Source: Streptomyces sp. 71268
GTDB taxonomy: Bacteria; Actinomycetota; Actinomycetes; Streptomycetales; Streptomycetaceae
Direction of reading: 5' to 3'
Length of the DNA stretch: 64,000 nucleotides
Assembly: GCF_029392895.1 (NCBI RefSeq)
Contig: NZ_CP114200.1
Coordinates: forward strand, 6,516,501 to 6,580,500
Within the stretch, counting starts at the first letter, position 1; every line of letters starts with the position of its first letter. A model generated the notes under the pieces. The model worked only from the letters and a program-made list of their open reading frames with translations, searched no databases and was not told where the DNA came from. Positions 8,040 to 16,868 of this stretch are shown here, piece after piece. Both the position numbers and the translations under genes were made by a program.

Positions 8040-8092
8040 GGCGGCGGCCCCCGCCCCATGGCTCCAGGCCATGGCTGACGAGGGCCGCCGCC
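8040..8092 (-). terminator. Large hairpin downstream of the 8160-9887 gene
   Basis: An 11-bp perfect outer stem (GGCGGCGGCCC at 8040-8050, complement at 8082-8092) encloses two copies of CCATGG at 8056 and 8069 that can pair inside it. It is 67 bases past the stop of the minus-strand gene. Confidence 0.6.
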
Positions 8093-8159
8093 CCGGTCGC
8101 GTCCGCTGCTGTCCCGACGCTCCGGCGCCACGTGCCGTACGGGCCGTGCCGCGCTCGCG

Positions 8160-9887
8160 CTACTTGTCCTGCTTCGCGCCCTCACCCTTGGGCACGGACT
8201 CGCCGGTGGCGGCGTCCACCACCTCGCGGTCGCCCAGCGGCTCGTCGAGCGTGATCTTCTTCTCGAACTCCTTGGCGACCAGGACGCACTTCGCGCCCGG
8301 CTTCTTCTCCTTGCCCGTCACCCGCACGGTGACCTTTGAGTCGGAGGTGTCGGCGGTGGCCTCGTACGTCGAGCACACCCCGCCGTAGAACCGGACGGTC
8401 AGGCTCTTGCCGTCCGCGCTGTAGGACTCGATGTGCTTGCCCGGGCGGGTGCCGTTACCGGGCTCCCGGTCCGAGCCGCCGTCGGTTGGCGCGCCGGGGC
8501 CGGTCCTGGCGCCGATCACGTACTTCGGGTCCACGGCCGGGTGCGTGACGGTGAAGTCGGACTCGCCGTCCTTGGCGTCCGCCGGGCGCACCGTGAAGAT
8601 CCACGAGGGCACCAGCACCTGCCGGCCCTCCTCGAACCGCATGCCGAGCCCGAACCTCGCCTCGCGCACCTCGTGCGCGGCGGACCGCTCGCCACGGGCC
8701 GGCGCGCACGGCGCGACCTCCCGCTCGCCGTCCCCGGCGCCGCTCGCGCCGTCGGTGCCCCGCTCGGCCTTGCCGCCGCTGTCGCCCTGGTCGCCCTTCT
8801 CCACGTCGTCCGCCACGTCGGGCGCGGCGGGCTCGGTGTGGGCGCAGTCGCCGACGGGGGCCCGGCCCGCGTTGCCCGGGCCGGCGTTGAGCGCCTTGAC
8901 GGCCTCGTCCGCGTCGATCAGCGGGTACTCGTCGCCCTTGGCCAGCTTGTTGAGGAAGCCGTTGGCCCCGTCGACGTCGCCGTCCACGCCGACCTCAAGC
9001 GTGGTCTGCCAGCCGTAGCTGGGCAGCCCGTCGAAGGTCGGGTCGGCGGTCACCGCGCGCACCGCCCCGTAGGTGCGGCTCGCGTCGAGCTTCGCGTCGG
9101 ACTGGCCGACCGCGTCGAGCACGGGCCGCGCGGCCTTCTCGGCCTCGGCGACGGAGACCGGCTCCGAACCGCCGTCGGGCACCGCCGGCGCGTTCTTCGG
9201 GCCGCGCGCCTCGCGGCCGCGCCCGGCGTCCTTGGTGCCGCCGCCGGAGGTGCCGTCCCGCAGCGAGCCGCAGCGCGGGCCGGCCGGGCTGGACTGGCTG
9301 GCGTCGTCGGCGTCGCCCATGGTGTGCGGCGGCTCCAGGCAGCCGTCGCCGCCCGGCGCGCCGAACTTGGTGTACGACCAGCCGCCGGCACCCGTCTCCT
9401 TCACGCGCAGCGTCGGGCTCATCCGGTCCGGGGTGCCGCCGACCTTCCACACGCCGCGCTCCAGCCGGGGCTCGCCGGCCACGCGCAGCGCCTTGGCCAG
9501 TCGCTCCACGTCGGCGCGGGAGACCTTCGGGGCGGTGCGGTAGACGGGGGCCGTCTCCCGTGGCGCGGTGGGCAGTTCGCCGGGTGCCCGGTAGTGCGCG
9601 CGGCCGGGGTCGGGTTCGCCGGGGGCGATGCCATCGCGCGCCCCGCGTTCGTCGCCGGCCCGCTCGCCGATGGCCAGGGGCGCCGGGTCGCTCGACCGGC
9701 CGCCGTCCCGCGACCCACCGTCGTCGGAGGCCGACGACGCCCAGTAGGCGCCGCCACCGCCGACCACCATCACCGCCGCGGCCACCGTGGCGATGGCCCA
9801 CGGGGAACGGCGCTTGCTCGCGGTCTTCGTACTGGTGTGGCCGGAAGTCTCCTCGGAGAGGTCCTCGGGGGTGTCCTCGGTGCTCAC
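8160..9887 (-). CDS. Large single-pass membrane-anchored protein of unknown function
   Basis: A 575-residue protein I do not recognise. Residues 1-28 are polar and basic near RRSPW. One transmembrane helix spans about 29-50 (AIATVAAAVMVVGGGGAYWA). The remainder should be outside the membrane and is rich in Asp, Gly, Ala, Pro and Lys. Two low-complexity acidic segments lie around residues 210-240 and 350-390. Ordered-looking blocks include the stretch starting SRADVERLAKALRVAG and PSYGWQTTLEVGVDG. There are several Cys (CLEPP, RCGSL, DCAHTE, CAPARG, GGVCST, AKCVLV), consistent with disulfides outside the cell. The GTG start has a strong AAGGAG nine bases upstream. It is monocistronic. Confidence 0.85.
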   Translation of the reverse strand: MSTEDTPEDLSEETSGHTSTKTASKRRSPWAIATVAAAVMVVGGGGAYWASSASDDGGSRDGGRSSDPAPLAIGERAGDERGARDGIAPGEPDPGRAHYRAPGELPTAPRETAPVYRTAPKVSRADVERLAKALRVAGEPRLERGVWKVGGTPDRMSPTLRVKETGAGGWSYTKFGAPGGDGCLEPPHTMGDADDASQSSPAGPRCGSLRDGTSGGGTKDAGRGREARGPKNAPAVPDGGSEPVSVAEAEKAARPVLDAVGQSDAKLDASRTYGAVRAVTADPTFDGLPSYGWQTTLEVGVDGDVDGANGFLNKLAKGDEYPLIDADEAVKALNAGPGNAGRAPVGDCAHTEPAAPDVADDVEKGDQGDSGGKAERGTDGASGAGDGEREVAPCAPARGERSAAHEVREARFGLGMRFEEGRQVLVPSWIFTVRPADAKDGESDFTVTHPAVDPKYVIGARTGPGAPTDGGSDREPGNGTRPGKHIESYSADGKSLTVRFYGGVCSTYEATADTSDSKVTVRVTGKEKKPGAKCVLVAKEFEKKITLDEPLGDREVVDAATGESVPKGEGAKQDK

Positions 9888-10000
9888 GGTGTTACTCCTT
9901 CGGCTCCGCTCTTTGGTTCGGCTCCATCCCCGGGACGGGGACGCCGATGGGACGGAGCGGGGGAGCGGTCGGTTCCACCGGGTCGGCGCGGAACGGAAAA

Positions 10001-10037
10001 CGGGCCGCCGCGCGCCCGAGTGGCACGCGGCGGCCCG
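10001..10037 (-). terminator. Terminator after the 71-residue small gene
   Basis: Perfect 12-bp stem (CGGGCCGCCGCG at 10001-10012, complement at 10026-10037) followed on the minus strand by TTTT, so it acts in the minus direction. Confidence 0.75.
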
Positions 10038-10088
10038 AGGGCCCGAGCGGCGGGGGCGCGGCCGGAGCCGGCCACCTCGCGCGGCGGT

Positions 10089-10304
10089 TCAGTCGCCGTA
10101 GTCGGCCATGCCGTCCACCAGGTGGGCGGAGGCCGACGGCACCCGTACGCCGCGAAGCTGGGCCGGGCCCACCGGCGGCGCGGTCGCCGCGGCGCCGCTG
10201 GCGGACCAGCGCGGCGCCATCCGCGCGCAGTCGGCCCGCAGTTCGGCGAACGACTCCGGTTCGGCGGCGTGCACGGGAAGGTCGGGGGTGGCGTCCTGTC
10301 GCAT
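10089..10304 (-). CDS. Small hypothetical protein (71 residues)
   Basis: A short acidic/neutral protein of 71 residues, MRQDATPDLP to VDGMADYGD, with no membrane segment and no known motif. Supports for a real gene are GGGAGAG five bases before ATG 10304, a canonical hairpin plus T-run just past the stop, and an AT-rich divergent promoter region (10370-10410) shared with the PfkB gene. Function unknown. Confidence 0.6.
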   Translation of the reverse strand: MRQDATPDLPVHAAEPESFAELRADCARMAPRWSASGAAATAPPVGPAQLRGVRVPSASAHLVDGMADYGD

Positions 10305-10432
10305 GGGCTCTCCCGGTCCGTGGGGCGGCTGGCGCACACCCCGGCTAGAGGCACCGTAGGCACGTCGAACGCTGCGAAGAAAGCCCTACTATTGGGTAGT
10401 TTTGCCCGTTCGGCGCCGAGCGGCGGAGCCGG

Positions 10433-10438
10433 TAGCGT
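10433..10438 (+). promoter_or_regulatory. -10 element of the PfkB-family kinase gene
   Basis: TAGCGT, 54 bases before the GTG start. The same hexamer serves other promoters of this window. Confidence 0.45.
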
Positions 10439-10492
10439 GAAGCGACCGTCCTCACCATCGTCCTTGTCGTCGCCCGCAGGAGCAGACTCGCC

Positions 10493-11479
10493 GTGCGCAT
10501 TGCTGTCACCGGCTCTATCGCCACTGATCACCTGATGACCTTCCCCGGCCGTTTCGCCGACCAACTGGTCGCCGACCAGTTGCATACGGTCTCGCTGTCC
10601 TTCCTGGTCGACGCCCTCGACATCCGCCGCGGCGGCGTCGGGCCCAACATCTGCTTCGGCATGGGCGCGCTCGGCCTGCGCCCGGTCCTGGTCGGCGCGG
10701 CGGGCGAGGACTTCGCCGAGTACCGCGCCTGGCTGGAGCGGCACGGCGTCGACACCGAGTCGGTTCGCATCTCGGAGCTGCTGCACACCGCGCGCTTCGT
10801 GTGCACGACCGACACCGACCACAACCAGATCGCCTCCTTCTACACCGGCGCCATGAGCGAGGCCCGCCAGATCGAGCTGCAGCCCGTCGCGCAGCGCGTC
10901 GGCGGACTCGACCTCGTACTGATCGGCGCCGACGACCCCGAGGCGATGGTCCGCCACACCGACGAGTGCCGTACGCGCGGCTACGCGTTCGCCGCCGACC
11001 CCTCGCAGCAACTCGCCCGAATGGAGGGCGAGGACATCCGCCGTCTGGTGGACGGTGCCACGTACCTGTTCACCAACGAGTACGAGAAGGCGCTCATCGA
11101 GACCAAGACCGGCTGGACCGCCGAGGAGATCCTCGGCAAGGTCGGCACCCGGGTGACAACGCTGGGCGCGCGGGGCGTGCGCGTCGAGCGCGTCGGCGAG
11201 CCCACCATCGAGGTGGGCGTGCCCGAGGAGAAGGCCAAGGTCGACCCGACCGGCGTCGGCGACGCCTTCCGCGCGGGCTTCCTCGCCGGCCTGTCCTGGG
11301 AACTGCCCCTGGAGCGGTCCGCGCAGGTCGGCTGCATGCTGGCCACACTGGTCATCGAGACGCTCGGCACGCAGGAGTACGAGCTGCGCTCCGGCAACTT
11401 CGTCGAGCGCTTCCAGAAGGCGTACGGCGCGGACGCCGCCGCCGAGATCACCCCGCACCTGCCGGCCGACCTGGCCTGA
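10493..11479 (+). CDS. PfkB-family kinase, probable adenosine kinase
   Basis: A 328-residue ribokinase/PfkB-fold kinase. Signature 1 is the RRGGVGPNICFGMGALG block. Signature 2 is DPTGVGDAFRAGFLAGL, whose Asp is the catalytic base and whose GVGD forms the anion hole. The gene upstream of ctaC in mycobacteria is an adenosine kinase with the same DAFRAGF ending, so I favour adenosine salvage (ATP + adenosine to AMP + ADP) over a sugar kinase. This is inference from family and position. The GTG start at 10493 follows AGGAG by ten bases. It is convergent with the desulfurase gene across a strong terminator. Confidence 0.9.
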   Translation: MRIAVTGSIATDHLMTFPGRFADQLVADQLHTVSLSFLVDALDIRRGGVGPNICFGMGALGLRPVLVGAAGEDFAEYRAWLERHGVDTESVRISELLHTARFVCTTDTDHNQIASFYTGAMSEARQIELQPVAQRVGGLDLVLIGADDPEAMVRHTDECRTRGYAFAADPSQQLARMEGEDIRRLVDGATYLFTNEYEKALIETKTGWTAEEILGKVGTRVTTLGARGVRVERVGEPTIEVGVPEEKAKVDPTGVGDAFRAGFLAGLSWELPLERSAQVGCMLATLVIETLGTQEYELRSGNFVERFQKAYGADAAAEITPHLPADLA

Positions 11480-11535
11480 GCCCCCGCCCGGAGCGCTCCG
11501 CGCACCGAGCACCAGCCCCAGCGCTCCGCGCTCCT

Positions 11536-11577
11536 TCGCCCCCGCTCCCGCCGCGTGACCGGCGGGGGCGGGGGCGA
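11536..11577. terminator. Bidirectional terminator between PfkB-family and desulfurase genes
   Basis: TCGCCCCCGC at 11536-11545 pairs perfectly with 11568-11577, with a further GC-rich inner stem. Confidence 0.7.
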
Positions 11578-11604
11578 GCCGGTCCGCCGTCGGCGCGGCG
11601 GAGG

Positions 11605-13161
11605 CTACCGGCGGCGCACCCAGTACGCCATGCCGCGCCGCGCCGCGCGCTCGCCCACGTACTCCTGCCCCCGCATGTCGCACCAGGCCGGGATGTCCAG
11701 GCGCGCCGCGTCGTCGTCGGCCAGCACCGCGACCACCGCGCCGACCGGGACGTCCTCGATCACCTTGGCCAGCTCGATGACCGGCAGCGGGCAGCGCTTG
11801 CCCAGCGCGTCCACGGTCAGCGCCGGCTCCAGATCGCGCGCGTCGTCCGCGCCCGCGCCGTCGGCCTCGGCCCGGCCTTCGTTCCCAGCCCCGCCTTCAT
11901 TCCCGGCCCCGCCTCCGGCCGCGTCCGCGGCGGCCGAGCTCTGAGCGCCGGGCGCCTCCACCGCGCCCGTCGGCGCCGCCCCGTCGGCGCGCGGCCCCCG
12001 TACCGAGGCCGACTCCCGCCCCGTCGGCGCCCCCAGCTTCGCGCGTACCGCCGACACGATCCCGGGCAGCAGCTCCAGGAACAGCTCCACGTCCGCCTCG
12101 GTCGTCCCCCTCGGGAGCGACACGCGCACGTTGCCCTCCGACAGCACCCCCATCGCCCGCAGCACATGGCTCGGGGTCAGCGTGCTCGACGTGCACGAGG
12201 AACCGGAGGAGACGGCGAACTCCGCCCGGTCGAGCCCGTGCAGCAGGCTCTCCCCGTCGACGTACAGGCAGGAGAAGGTGACCAGGTGCGGCAGCCGCCG
12301 CGTCGGGTCCCCGACCACCTCCACGTCCGGCACCAGCTCCGGTACCCGGGTCCGGACGCGGTCCACCAGGCCGCGCAGCCGCAGCGCCTCGGACTCGGCC
12401 TCCTCGCGCACGGCGCGCAGCGAGGCCGCCGCGGCGACGATGGCCGGGATGTTCTCGAACCCCGCGGACCGGCCCGACTCCCGCTCGTCCACCGGGCCCT
12501 GCGGCGCGAACCGCACGCCCTTGCGCACCACCAGCAGCCCCACGCCCGCCGGCCCGCCCCACTTGTGCGCGCTCGCCGTCAGCAGCGACCAGCGGCCCTC
12601 GACCCGACCCCAGGCCAGCGACTGCGCGGCGTCCACCAGGAGCGGCACGCCCGCCTCGCGGCAGACCTCCGCGACGTCCACCACCGGCTGCTCGGTGCCC
12701 ACCTCGTGGTTGGCCGACTGGAGACAGGCCAGCGCGACGGGCTCGGCGACCCCGCGTAGCGCGTCGGCGTACGCGGTGGGCGCCACCCGACCCGTACGGT
12801 CCACGCCGACCTCGGTGACCGTGCCGCCCGCGACCGTGTGGGCGGTGGCCGCGTGGAGTACGGAGGAGTGCTCGACCGCCGAGACGACCAGCCCCCGGCC
12901 GACCCGCCGCCGGCCGGCGAGGGCCCCGGCGATGCCCTGGTGCACCGCGCGCGTCCCCGACGCGGTGAAGACCAGCTCGTCGGGGCGGCAGCCGACGGCG
13001 TCGGCCGCGGTCTGCCGCGCGGCGTCGAGCAGCAGTCGGGCCCGCCGCCCCTCCCGGTAGAGCCGGGCCGGGTCGCCCCACCCCTCGTCCAGGGCGGCGA
13101 GCAGCGCCTGCCGGGCCACGGGGTGCGGGGGAGCGGAGGAGGCCGCGTCGAAGTAGGGCAC
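11605..13161 (-). CDS. Cysteine desulfurase fused to a TusA-type sulfur carrier
   Basis: A 518-residue fusion. Residues 1-385 are a class V, NifS/IscS-like PLP enzyme: substrate loop HSSVLHAATA, PLP aspartate in LLVDAAQS, Schiff-base Lys200 in TASAHKWGGP, and the sulfur-accepting Cys323 in SSGSSCTSST. A 45-residue Ala/Gly/Asn/Glu-rich linker with a duplicated AGNEG unit follows. Residues about 432-518 are a TusA/SirA domain with the persulfide motif CPLPVIEL. Together they would draw sulfur from cysteine and hand it to TusA within one chain. GTG at 13161 follows TAGCGT by six bases, a leaderless pattern. The neighbouring cta genes do not reveal the acceptor pathway. Confidence 0.92.
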   Translation of the reverse strand: MPYFDAASSAPPHPVARQALLAALDEGWGDPARLYREGRRARLLLDAARQTAADAVGCRPDELVFTASGTRAVHQGIAGALAGRRRVGRGLVVSAVEHSSVLHAATAHTVAGGTVTEVGVDRTGRVAPTAYADALRGVAEPVALACLQSANHEVGTEQPVVDVAEVCREAGVPLLVDAAQSLAWGRVEGRWSLLTASAHKWGGPAGVGLLVVRKGVRFAPQGPVDERESGRSAGFENIPAIVAAAASLRAVREEAESEALRLRGLVDRVRTRVPELVPDVEVVGDPTRRLPHLVTFSCLYVDGESLLHGLDRAEFAVSSGSSCTSSTLTPSHVLRAMGVLSEGNVRVSLPRGTTEADVELFLELLPGIVSAVRAKLGAPTGRESASVRGPRADGAAPTGAVEAPGAQSSAAADAAGGGAGNEGGAGNEGRAEADGAGADDARDLEPALTVDALGKRCPLPVIELAKVIEDVPVGAVVAVLADDDAARLDIPAWCDMRGQEYVGERAARRGMAYWVRRR

Positions 13162-13167
13162 GCGACG

Positions 13168-13173
13168 ACGCTA
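13168..13173 (-). promoter_or_regulatory. -10 element, leaderless promoter of the desulfurase-TusA gene
   Basis: TAGCGT on the minus strand, six bases before GTG at 13161. Confidence 0.5.
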
Positions 13174-13516
13174 GACGACCGGTGGGCCGAGCGCCGTAGC
13201 GCGGCTCACGCCGCGTCGCCCGGGCGGACCAGGGAGCGCCGGACGACCGGCCGCCCCCGAGGGGCCGACCGGCCGCCCCCGGAAGGCGGCCGCGCCCGGG
13301 AGGGCTCGCCCGGGGCCGCCGCCGGAGCCGGGCCCCGGCCCGCGTGCGACCGGCGGCGCGGGCCGCCCCGGCCCGGCGTACGACCAGCCGGCCGCCCCTT
13401 CGGCCGGCCGCGCGAGGGTGCGCTCAGCACACCGTCAGATGCCGTCCGGAGCCGGCTGTTCCACCCCTTCGGGGCCCGGACCGGCGCGTTGGGCACCCTC
13501 CCCGCGCGACCTCAAA

Positions 13517-13557
13517 TAGCGTCCAGTAGGGTTTGGTCCGCATAAACATCCAAACCC
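13517..13557 (+). promoter_or_regulatory. ctaCDF promoter and 5'-end stem-loop
   Basis: TAGCGT at 13517-13522 is a likely -10 element. Transcription would start near 13529, exactly where GGGTTTGG (13529-13536) begins. That pairs perfectly with CCAAACCC (13550-13557) over a 13-base AT-rich loop. The leader to the ctaC start is about 108 bases. TAGGGT at 13527 is an alternative -10. Confidence 0.45.
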
Positions 13558-13636
13558 CTGCCCGCAGCGGGCCGGCGACCGACCAGCGAGACGGCCGCAG
13601 CCGGCCGCACGGGCGAGACTCTCGGGAAGGCGCTAC

Positions 13637-14599
13637 GTGAGTCCCAACGGCTCCGACCGCTCGTCGCGGCGCCCGATGCGGCGGAAGCTGCCGCAGGCGC
13701 TGGCCGCGGGCCTGGTCCTCGCGACCGCTACCGGTTGCACATCCAAGGACTTCCCCCGCCTCGGAATGCCCACCCCCGTCACGGAGGAGGCGCCGCGGAT
13801 TCTCTCCCTGTGGCAGGGCTCCTGGGCGGCAGCACTCGCCACAGGCGTGCTGGTCTGGGGCCTGATCCTGTGGAGCGTCATCTTCCACCGGCGCAGCAGG
13901 ACCAAGGTCGAGGTACCCCCGCAGACGCGGTACAACATGCCCATCGAGGCGCTGTACACCGTCGTGCCGCTCGTCATCGTCTCGGTGTTGTTCTACTTCA
14001 CCGCGCGCGATGAGAGCGAACTCCTCAAGACCTCCAAGAAGCCCGACCACGTCATCAACGTCGTGGGCTACCAGTGGAGCTGGGGCTTCAACTACATGGA
14101 GAACGTGGACGGCGACCCGTCCACACCCGCGAAAACCCCCAAGGAGGTCGCCGGCATCCCGGACCGGATGCTGAAGGCCGTGCCCAAGGGCGCCGAGGGC
14201 GTGTACGACCAGGGCATCCCGGGCGACCGTGACCCGGACAAGGGCTGGCCGGGCCCGACGCTGTGGCTGCCGAAGGGCGAGACGGTCCAGTTCGTGCTCA
14301 CCTCGCGGGACGTCATCCACTCGTTCTGGGTGATTCCGTTCCTGATGAAGCAGGACGTCATCCCCGGCCACACGAACCGATTCGAGGTGACTCCGAACAA
14401 GGAGGGCACCTTCATGGGTAAGTGCGCCGAGCTCTGCGGCAAGGACCACTCCCGGATGCTCTTCAACGTCAAGGTGGTCTCCCCCGAGGAGTACCGGAAG
14501 CACCTGAAGGACCTGGCGAAGAAGGGTCAGACCGGATACCTCCCGGCAACCATCAAGCAGACGGACGCCGCCAAGAACGCGGAGACCAAGAACCAGTGA
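13637..14599 (+). CDS. ctaC: Cytochrome c oxidase subunit II (lipoprotein)
   Basis: A 320-residue subunit II of the aa3 oxidase, carrying the CuA electron-entry site on the outer face. A twin-arginine-like basic start is followed by a lipobox ending at Cys34 (LATATGC). Two transmembrane helices follow at about 63-84 and 103-122, then the cupredoxin domain. CuA ligands are visible: His228 (RDVIHSFW), Cys263 and Cys267 ([13 protein letters not shown]), His271 and Met274. A charged insertion of about 45 residues (155-200) between the second helix and the CuA core is typical of actinobacterial forms. GTG at 13637 follows GGGAAGG. The stop overlaps ctaD (GTGA). Confidence 0.97.
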   Translation: MSPNGSDRSSRRPMRRKLPQALAAGLVLATATGCTSKDFPRLGMPTPVTEEAPRILSLWQGSWAAALATGVLVWGLILWSVIFHRRSRTKVEVPPQTRYNMPIEALYTVVPLVIVSVLFYFTARDESELLKTSKKPDHVINVVGYQWSWGFNYMENVDGDPSTPAKTPKEVAGIPDRMLKAVPKGAEGVYDQGIPGDRDPDKGWPGPTLWLPKGETVQFVLTSRDVIHSFWVIPFLMKQDVIPGHTNRFEVTPNKEGTFMGKCAELCGKDHSRMLFNVKVVSPEEYRKHLKDLAKKGQTGYLPATIKQTDAAKNAETKNQ

Positions 14600-16329
14600 G
14601 CATCCTCAACGAACCTCAGGGTGCCGCCGCCGACACGGCAAAGGCAGCACCACCCGAGTACCGGAAAGCCCCCGGCAGTGCCGTGGTGAAGTGGCTGACC
14701 ACGACCGATCACAAGACGATCGGCACGATGTACCTGGTCACCTCGTTCGCGTTCTTCTGCATCGGCGGCGTCATGGCGCTGTTCATGCGCGCCGAACTCG
14801 CTCGCCCCGGCACGCAGATCATGTCGAACGAGCAGTTCAACCAGGCGTTCACGATGCACGGCACGATCATGCTGCTGATGTTCGCGACGCCGCTGTTCGC
14901 CGGATTCGCCAACTGGATCATGCCGCTGCAGATCGGCGCGCCCGACGTGGCGTTCCCGCGGCTGAACATGTTCGCCTACTGGCTGTACCTCTTCGGCTCG
15001 CTCATCGCGGTCGGCGGGTTCCTCACCCCCAACGGCGCGGCCGACTTCGGCTGGTTCGCCTACTCCCCGCTGTCGGACGCGGTCCGCTCGCCGGGCGTCG
15101 GCGCCGACATGTGGATCATGGGTCTGGCCCTCTCGGGCTTCGGCACCATCCTCGGCTCGGTCAACTTCATCACCACGATCATCTGCATGCGCGCTCCCGG
15201 CATGACGATGTTCCGGATGCCGATCTTCACCTGGAACGTGCTGCTCACCGGTGTCCTGGTGCTGCTCGCCTTCCCCGTGCTCGCCGCCGCGCTGTTCGCC
15301 CTGGAGGCGGACCGCAAATTCGGGGCGCACATCTTCGACGCGGCCAACGGCGGCGCACTGTTGTGGCAACACCTCTTCTGGTTCTTCGGCCACCCAGAGG
15401 TGTACATCATCGCCCTGCCGTTCTTCGGCATCATCTCCGAGGTCATTCCGGTCTTCAGCCGCAAGCCGATGTTCGGTTACATCGGTCTGGTGGCCGCGAC
15501 GATCGCCATCGCCGGTCTCTCGGTGACGGTCTGGGCGCACCACATGTACGTCACAGGCGGCGTGCTCCTACCGTTCTTCTCCTTCATGACCTTCCTTATC
15601 GCGGTGCCCACCGGTGTGAAGTTCTTCAACTGGATCGGCACCATGTGGAAGGGCTCTCTGAGCTTCGAGACGCCCATGCTGTGGGCGGTCGGCTTCCTGA
15701 TCACCTTCACCTTCGGTGGTCTGACCGGCGTCATCCTGGCCTCGCCGCCGATGGACTTCCACGTCTCCGACTCGTACTTCGTCGTCGCGCACTTCCACTA
15801 CGTCATCTTCGGCACCGTGGTCTTCGCGATGTTCTCCGGCTTCCACTTCTGGTGGCCGAAGTTCACCGGCAAGATGCTGGACGAGCGGCTCGGGAAGATC
15901 ACCTTCTGGACGCTGTTCATCGGCTTCCACGGCACGTTCCTGGTGCAGCACTGGCTGGGCGCCGAGGGCATGCCCCGCCGGTACGCCGACTACCTGCACG
16001 CGGACGGCTTCACCACGCTCAACACCATCTCCACCATCAGCTCGTTCCTGCTGGGCCTGTCCGTGCTGCCGTTCTTCTACAACGTGTGGAAGACCGCGAA
16101 GTACGGCAAGAAGGTCGAGGTCGACGACCCGTGGGGCTACGGCCGTTCGCTGGAGTGGGCGACTTCCTGCCCGCCGCCGCGGCACAACTTCCTCACGCTG
16201 CCGCGCATTCGCTCCGAATCCCCGGCGTTCGACCTGCACCACCCGGAGATCGCCGCGCTCGACCAGCTTGAGAACGTCGGGCACACCGAAGAGAAGGCCC
16301 TCGCGGGTGGCAAGGAGGCAGGCAAGTGA
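14596..16329 (+). CDS. ctaD: Cytochrome c oxidase subunit I
   Basis: A 577-residue catalytic subunit of the aa3 oxidase, which reduces oxygen to water and pumps protons. Twelve hydrophobic helices can be traced. Heme a is ligated by His88 (AFTMHGTIM) and the later HFHYV. Heme a3/CuB ligands are in FFGHPEVYI (with the cross-linked Tyr) and WAHHMYV. The K-channel and D-channel helices look intact. GTG at 14596 shares bases with the ctaC stop, so the subunits are translationally coupled. The hydrophilic tail contains the [18 protein letters not shown] block usual in actinobacteria. It overlaps ctaF by GTGA. Confidence 0.98.
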   Translation: MSILNEPQGAAADTAKAAPPEYRKAPGSAVVKWLTTTDHKTIGTMYLVTSFAFFCIGGVMALFMRAELARPGTQIMSNEQFNQAFTMHGTIMLLMFATPLFAGFANWIMPLQIGAPDVAFPRLNMFAYWLYLFGSLIAVGGFLTPNGAADFGWFAYSPLSDAVRSPGVGADMWIMGLALSGFGTILGSVNFITTIICMRAPGMTMFRMPIFTWNVLLTGVLVLLAFPVLAAALFALEADRKFGAHIFDAANGGALLWQHLFWFFGHPEVYIIALPFFGIISEVIPVFSRKPMFGYIGLVAATIAIAGLSVTVWAHHMYVTGGVLLPFFSFMTFLIAVPTGVKFFNWIGTMWKGSLSFETPMLWAVGFLITFTFGGLTGVILASPPMDFHVSDSYFVVAHFHYVIFGTVVFAMFSGFHFWWPKFTGKMLDERLGKITFWTLFIGFHGTFLVQHWLGAEGMPRRYADYLHADGFTTLNTISTISSFLLGLSVLPFFYNVWKTAKYGKKVEVDDPWGYGRSLEWATSCPPPRHNFLTLPRIRSESPAFDLHHPEIAALDQLENVGHTEEKALAGGKEAGK

Positions 16330-16724
16330 AGATCCAAGGCCGGATGTTCATCTGGCTCGCCGTCTTCATCCTCGCCATGGCGATCGTCTATGGCGTCTGG
16401 TCCAAGGAGCCGGTCGGCACGACCGCGCTCTCCCTGTCCTTCGGCCTGAGCATGATGATCGGCTACTACCTGGCGTTCACCGCGCGCCGGGTGGACGCCG
16501 GAGCGCAGGACAACAAGGACGCTGACGTCGCTGACGACGCCGGTGAGCTGGGCTTCTTCAGCCCGCACAGCTGGCAGCCGCTGTTCCTCGCGGTGGGTGG
16601 CTCGTTCGCCTTCCTCGGCGTGGTCTTCGGTTGGTGGCTGATGTACTTCTCGGCCCCGATCATCATGATCAGCATCTTCGGCTGGGTCTTTGAGTACTAC
16701 CGGGGCGAGAACCGCACCCAGTAG
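16326..16724 (+). CDS. ctaF: Cytochrome c oxidase subunit IV (actinobacterial type)
   Basis: A 132-residue membrane subunit with four hydrophobic helices (about 5-23, 32-52, 75-98 and 101-122) and a short acidic cytoplasmic loop ([15 protein letters not shown]). It belongs to the actinobacterial subunit IV family associated with the bc1-aa3 supercomplex. GTG at 16326 overlaps the ctaD stop. It is last in ctaCDF; a perfect 14-bp hairpin follows 15 bases after the stop. Confidence 0.95.
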   Translation: MKIQGRMFIWLAVFILAMAIVYGVWSKEPVGTTALSLSFGLSMMIGYYLAFTARRVDAGAQDNKDADVADDAGELGFFSPHSWQPLFLAVGGSFAFLGVVFGWWLMYFSAPIIMISIFGWVFEYYRGENRTQ

Positions 16725-16738
16725 GCACACCCGTTCGC

Positions 16739-16780
16739 CGTACGGCCCGGACACCCCCTCGGGGGAGTCCGGGCCGTACG
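16739..16780 (+). terminator. Strong terminator of the ctaCDF operon
   Basis: CGTACGGCCCGGAC at 16739-16752 pairs perfectly with 16767-16780. Inside it CCCCC-TC-GGGGG extends the stem with one A-A mismatch. Confidence 0.8.
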
Positions 16781-16856
16781 CGTTTCGGGGGACCCGTCAC
16801 CGCCGTGGCCGCCCCTCGTTTGGCCCGCTGCGCGCGCCGAAACCGGCCGCCGTTCT

Positions 16857-16862
16857 TAGCGT
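16857..16862 (+). promoter_or_regulatory. -10 element, leaderless promoter of the L,D-transpeptidase gene
   Basis: TAGCGT, six bases before ATG 16869. It has the same hexamer and spacing as the desulfurase-TusA gene. Confidence 0.5.
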
Positions 16863-16868
16863 GTGGTC

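Larger units (their letters stand above)
13162..13636. other. 475-base gene-free region before the cta operon
   Basis: Very GC-rich and holding no credible gene. It contains a 16-base direct repeat (CGACCGGCCGCCCCCG at 13244 and 13266), a weak 7-bp hairpin near 13390, and the promoter and leader of ctaC at the right end. Confidence 0.6.
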
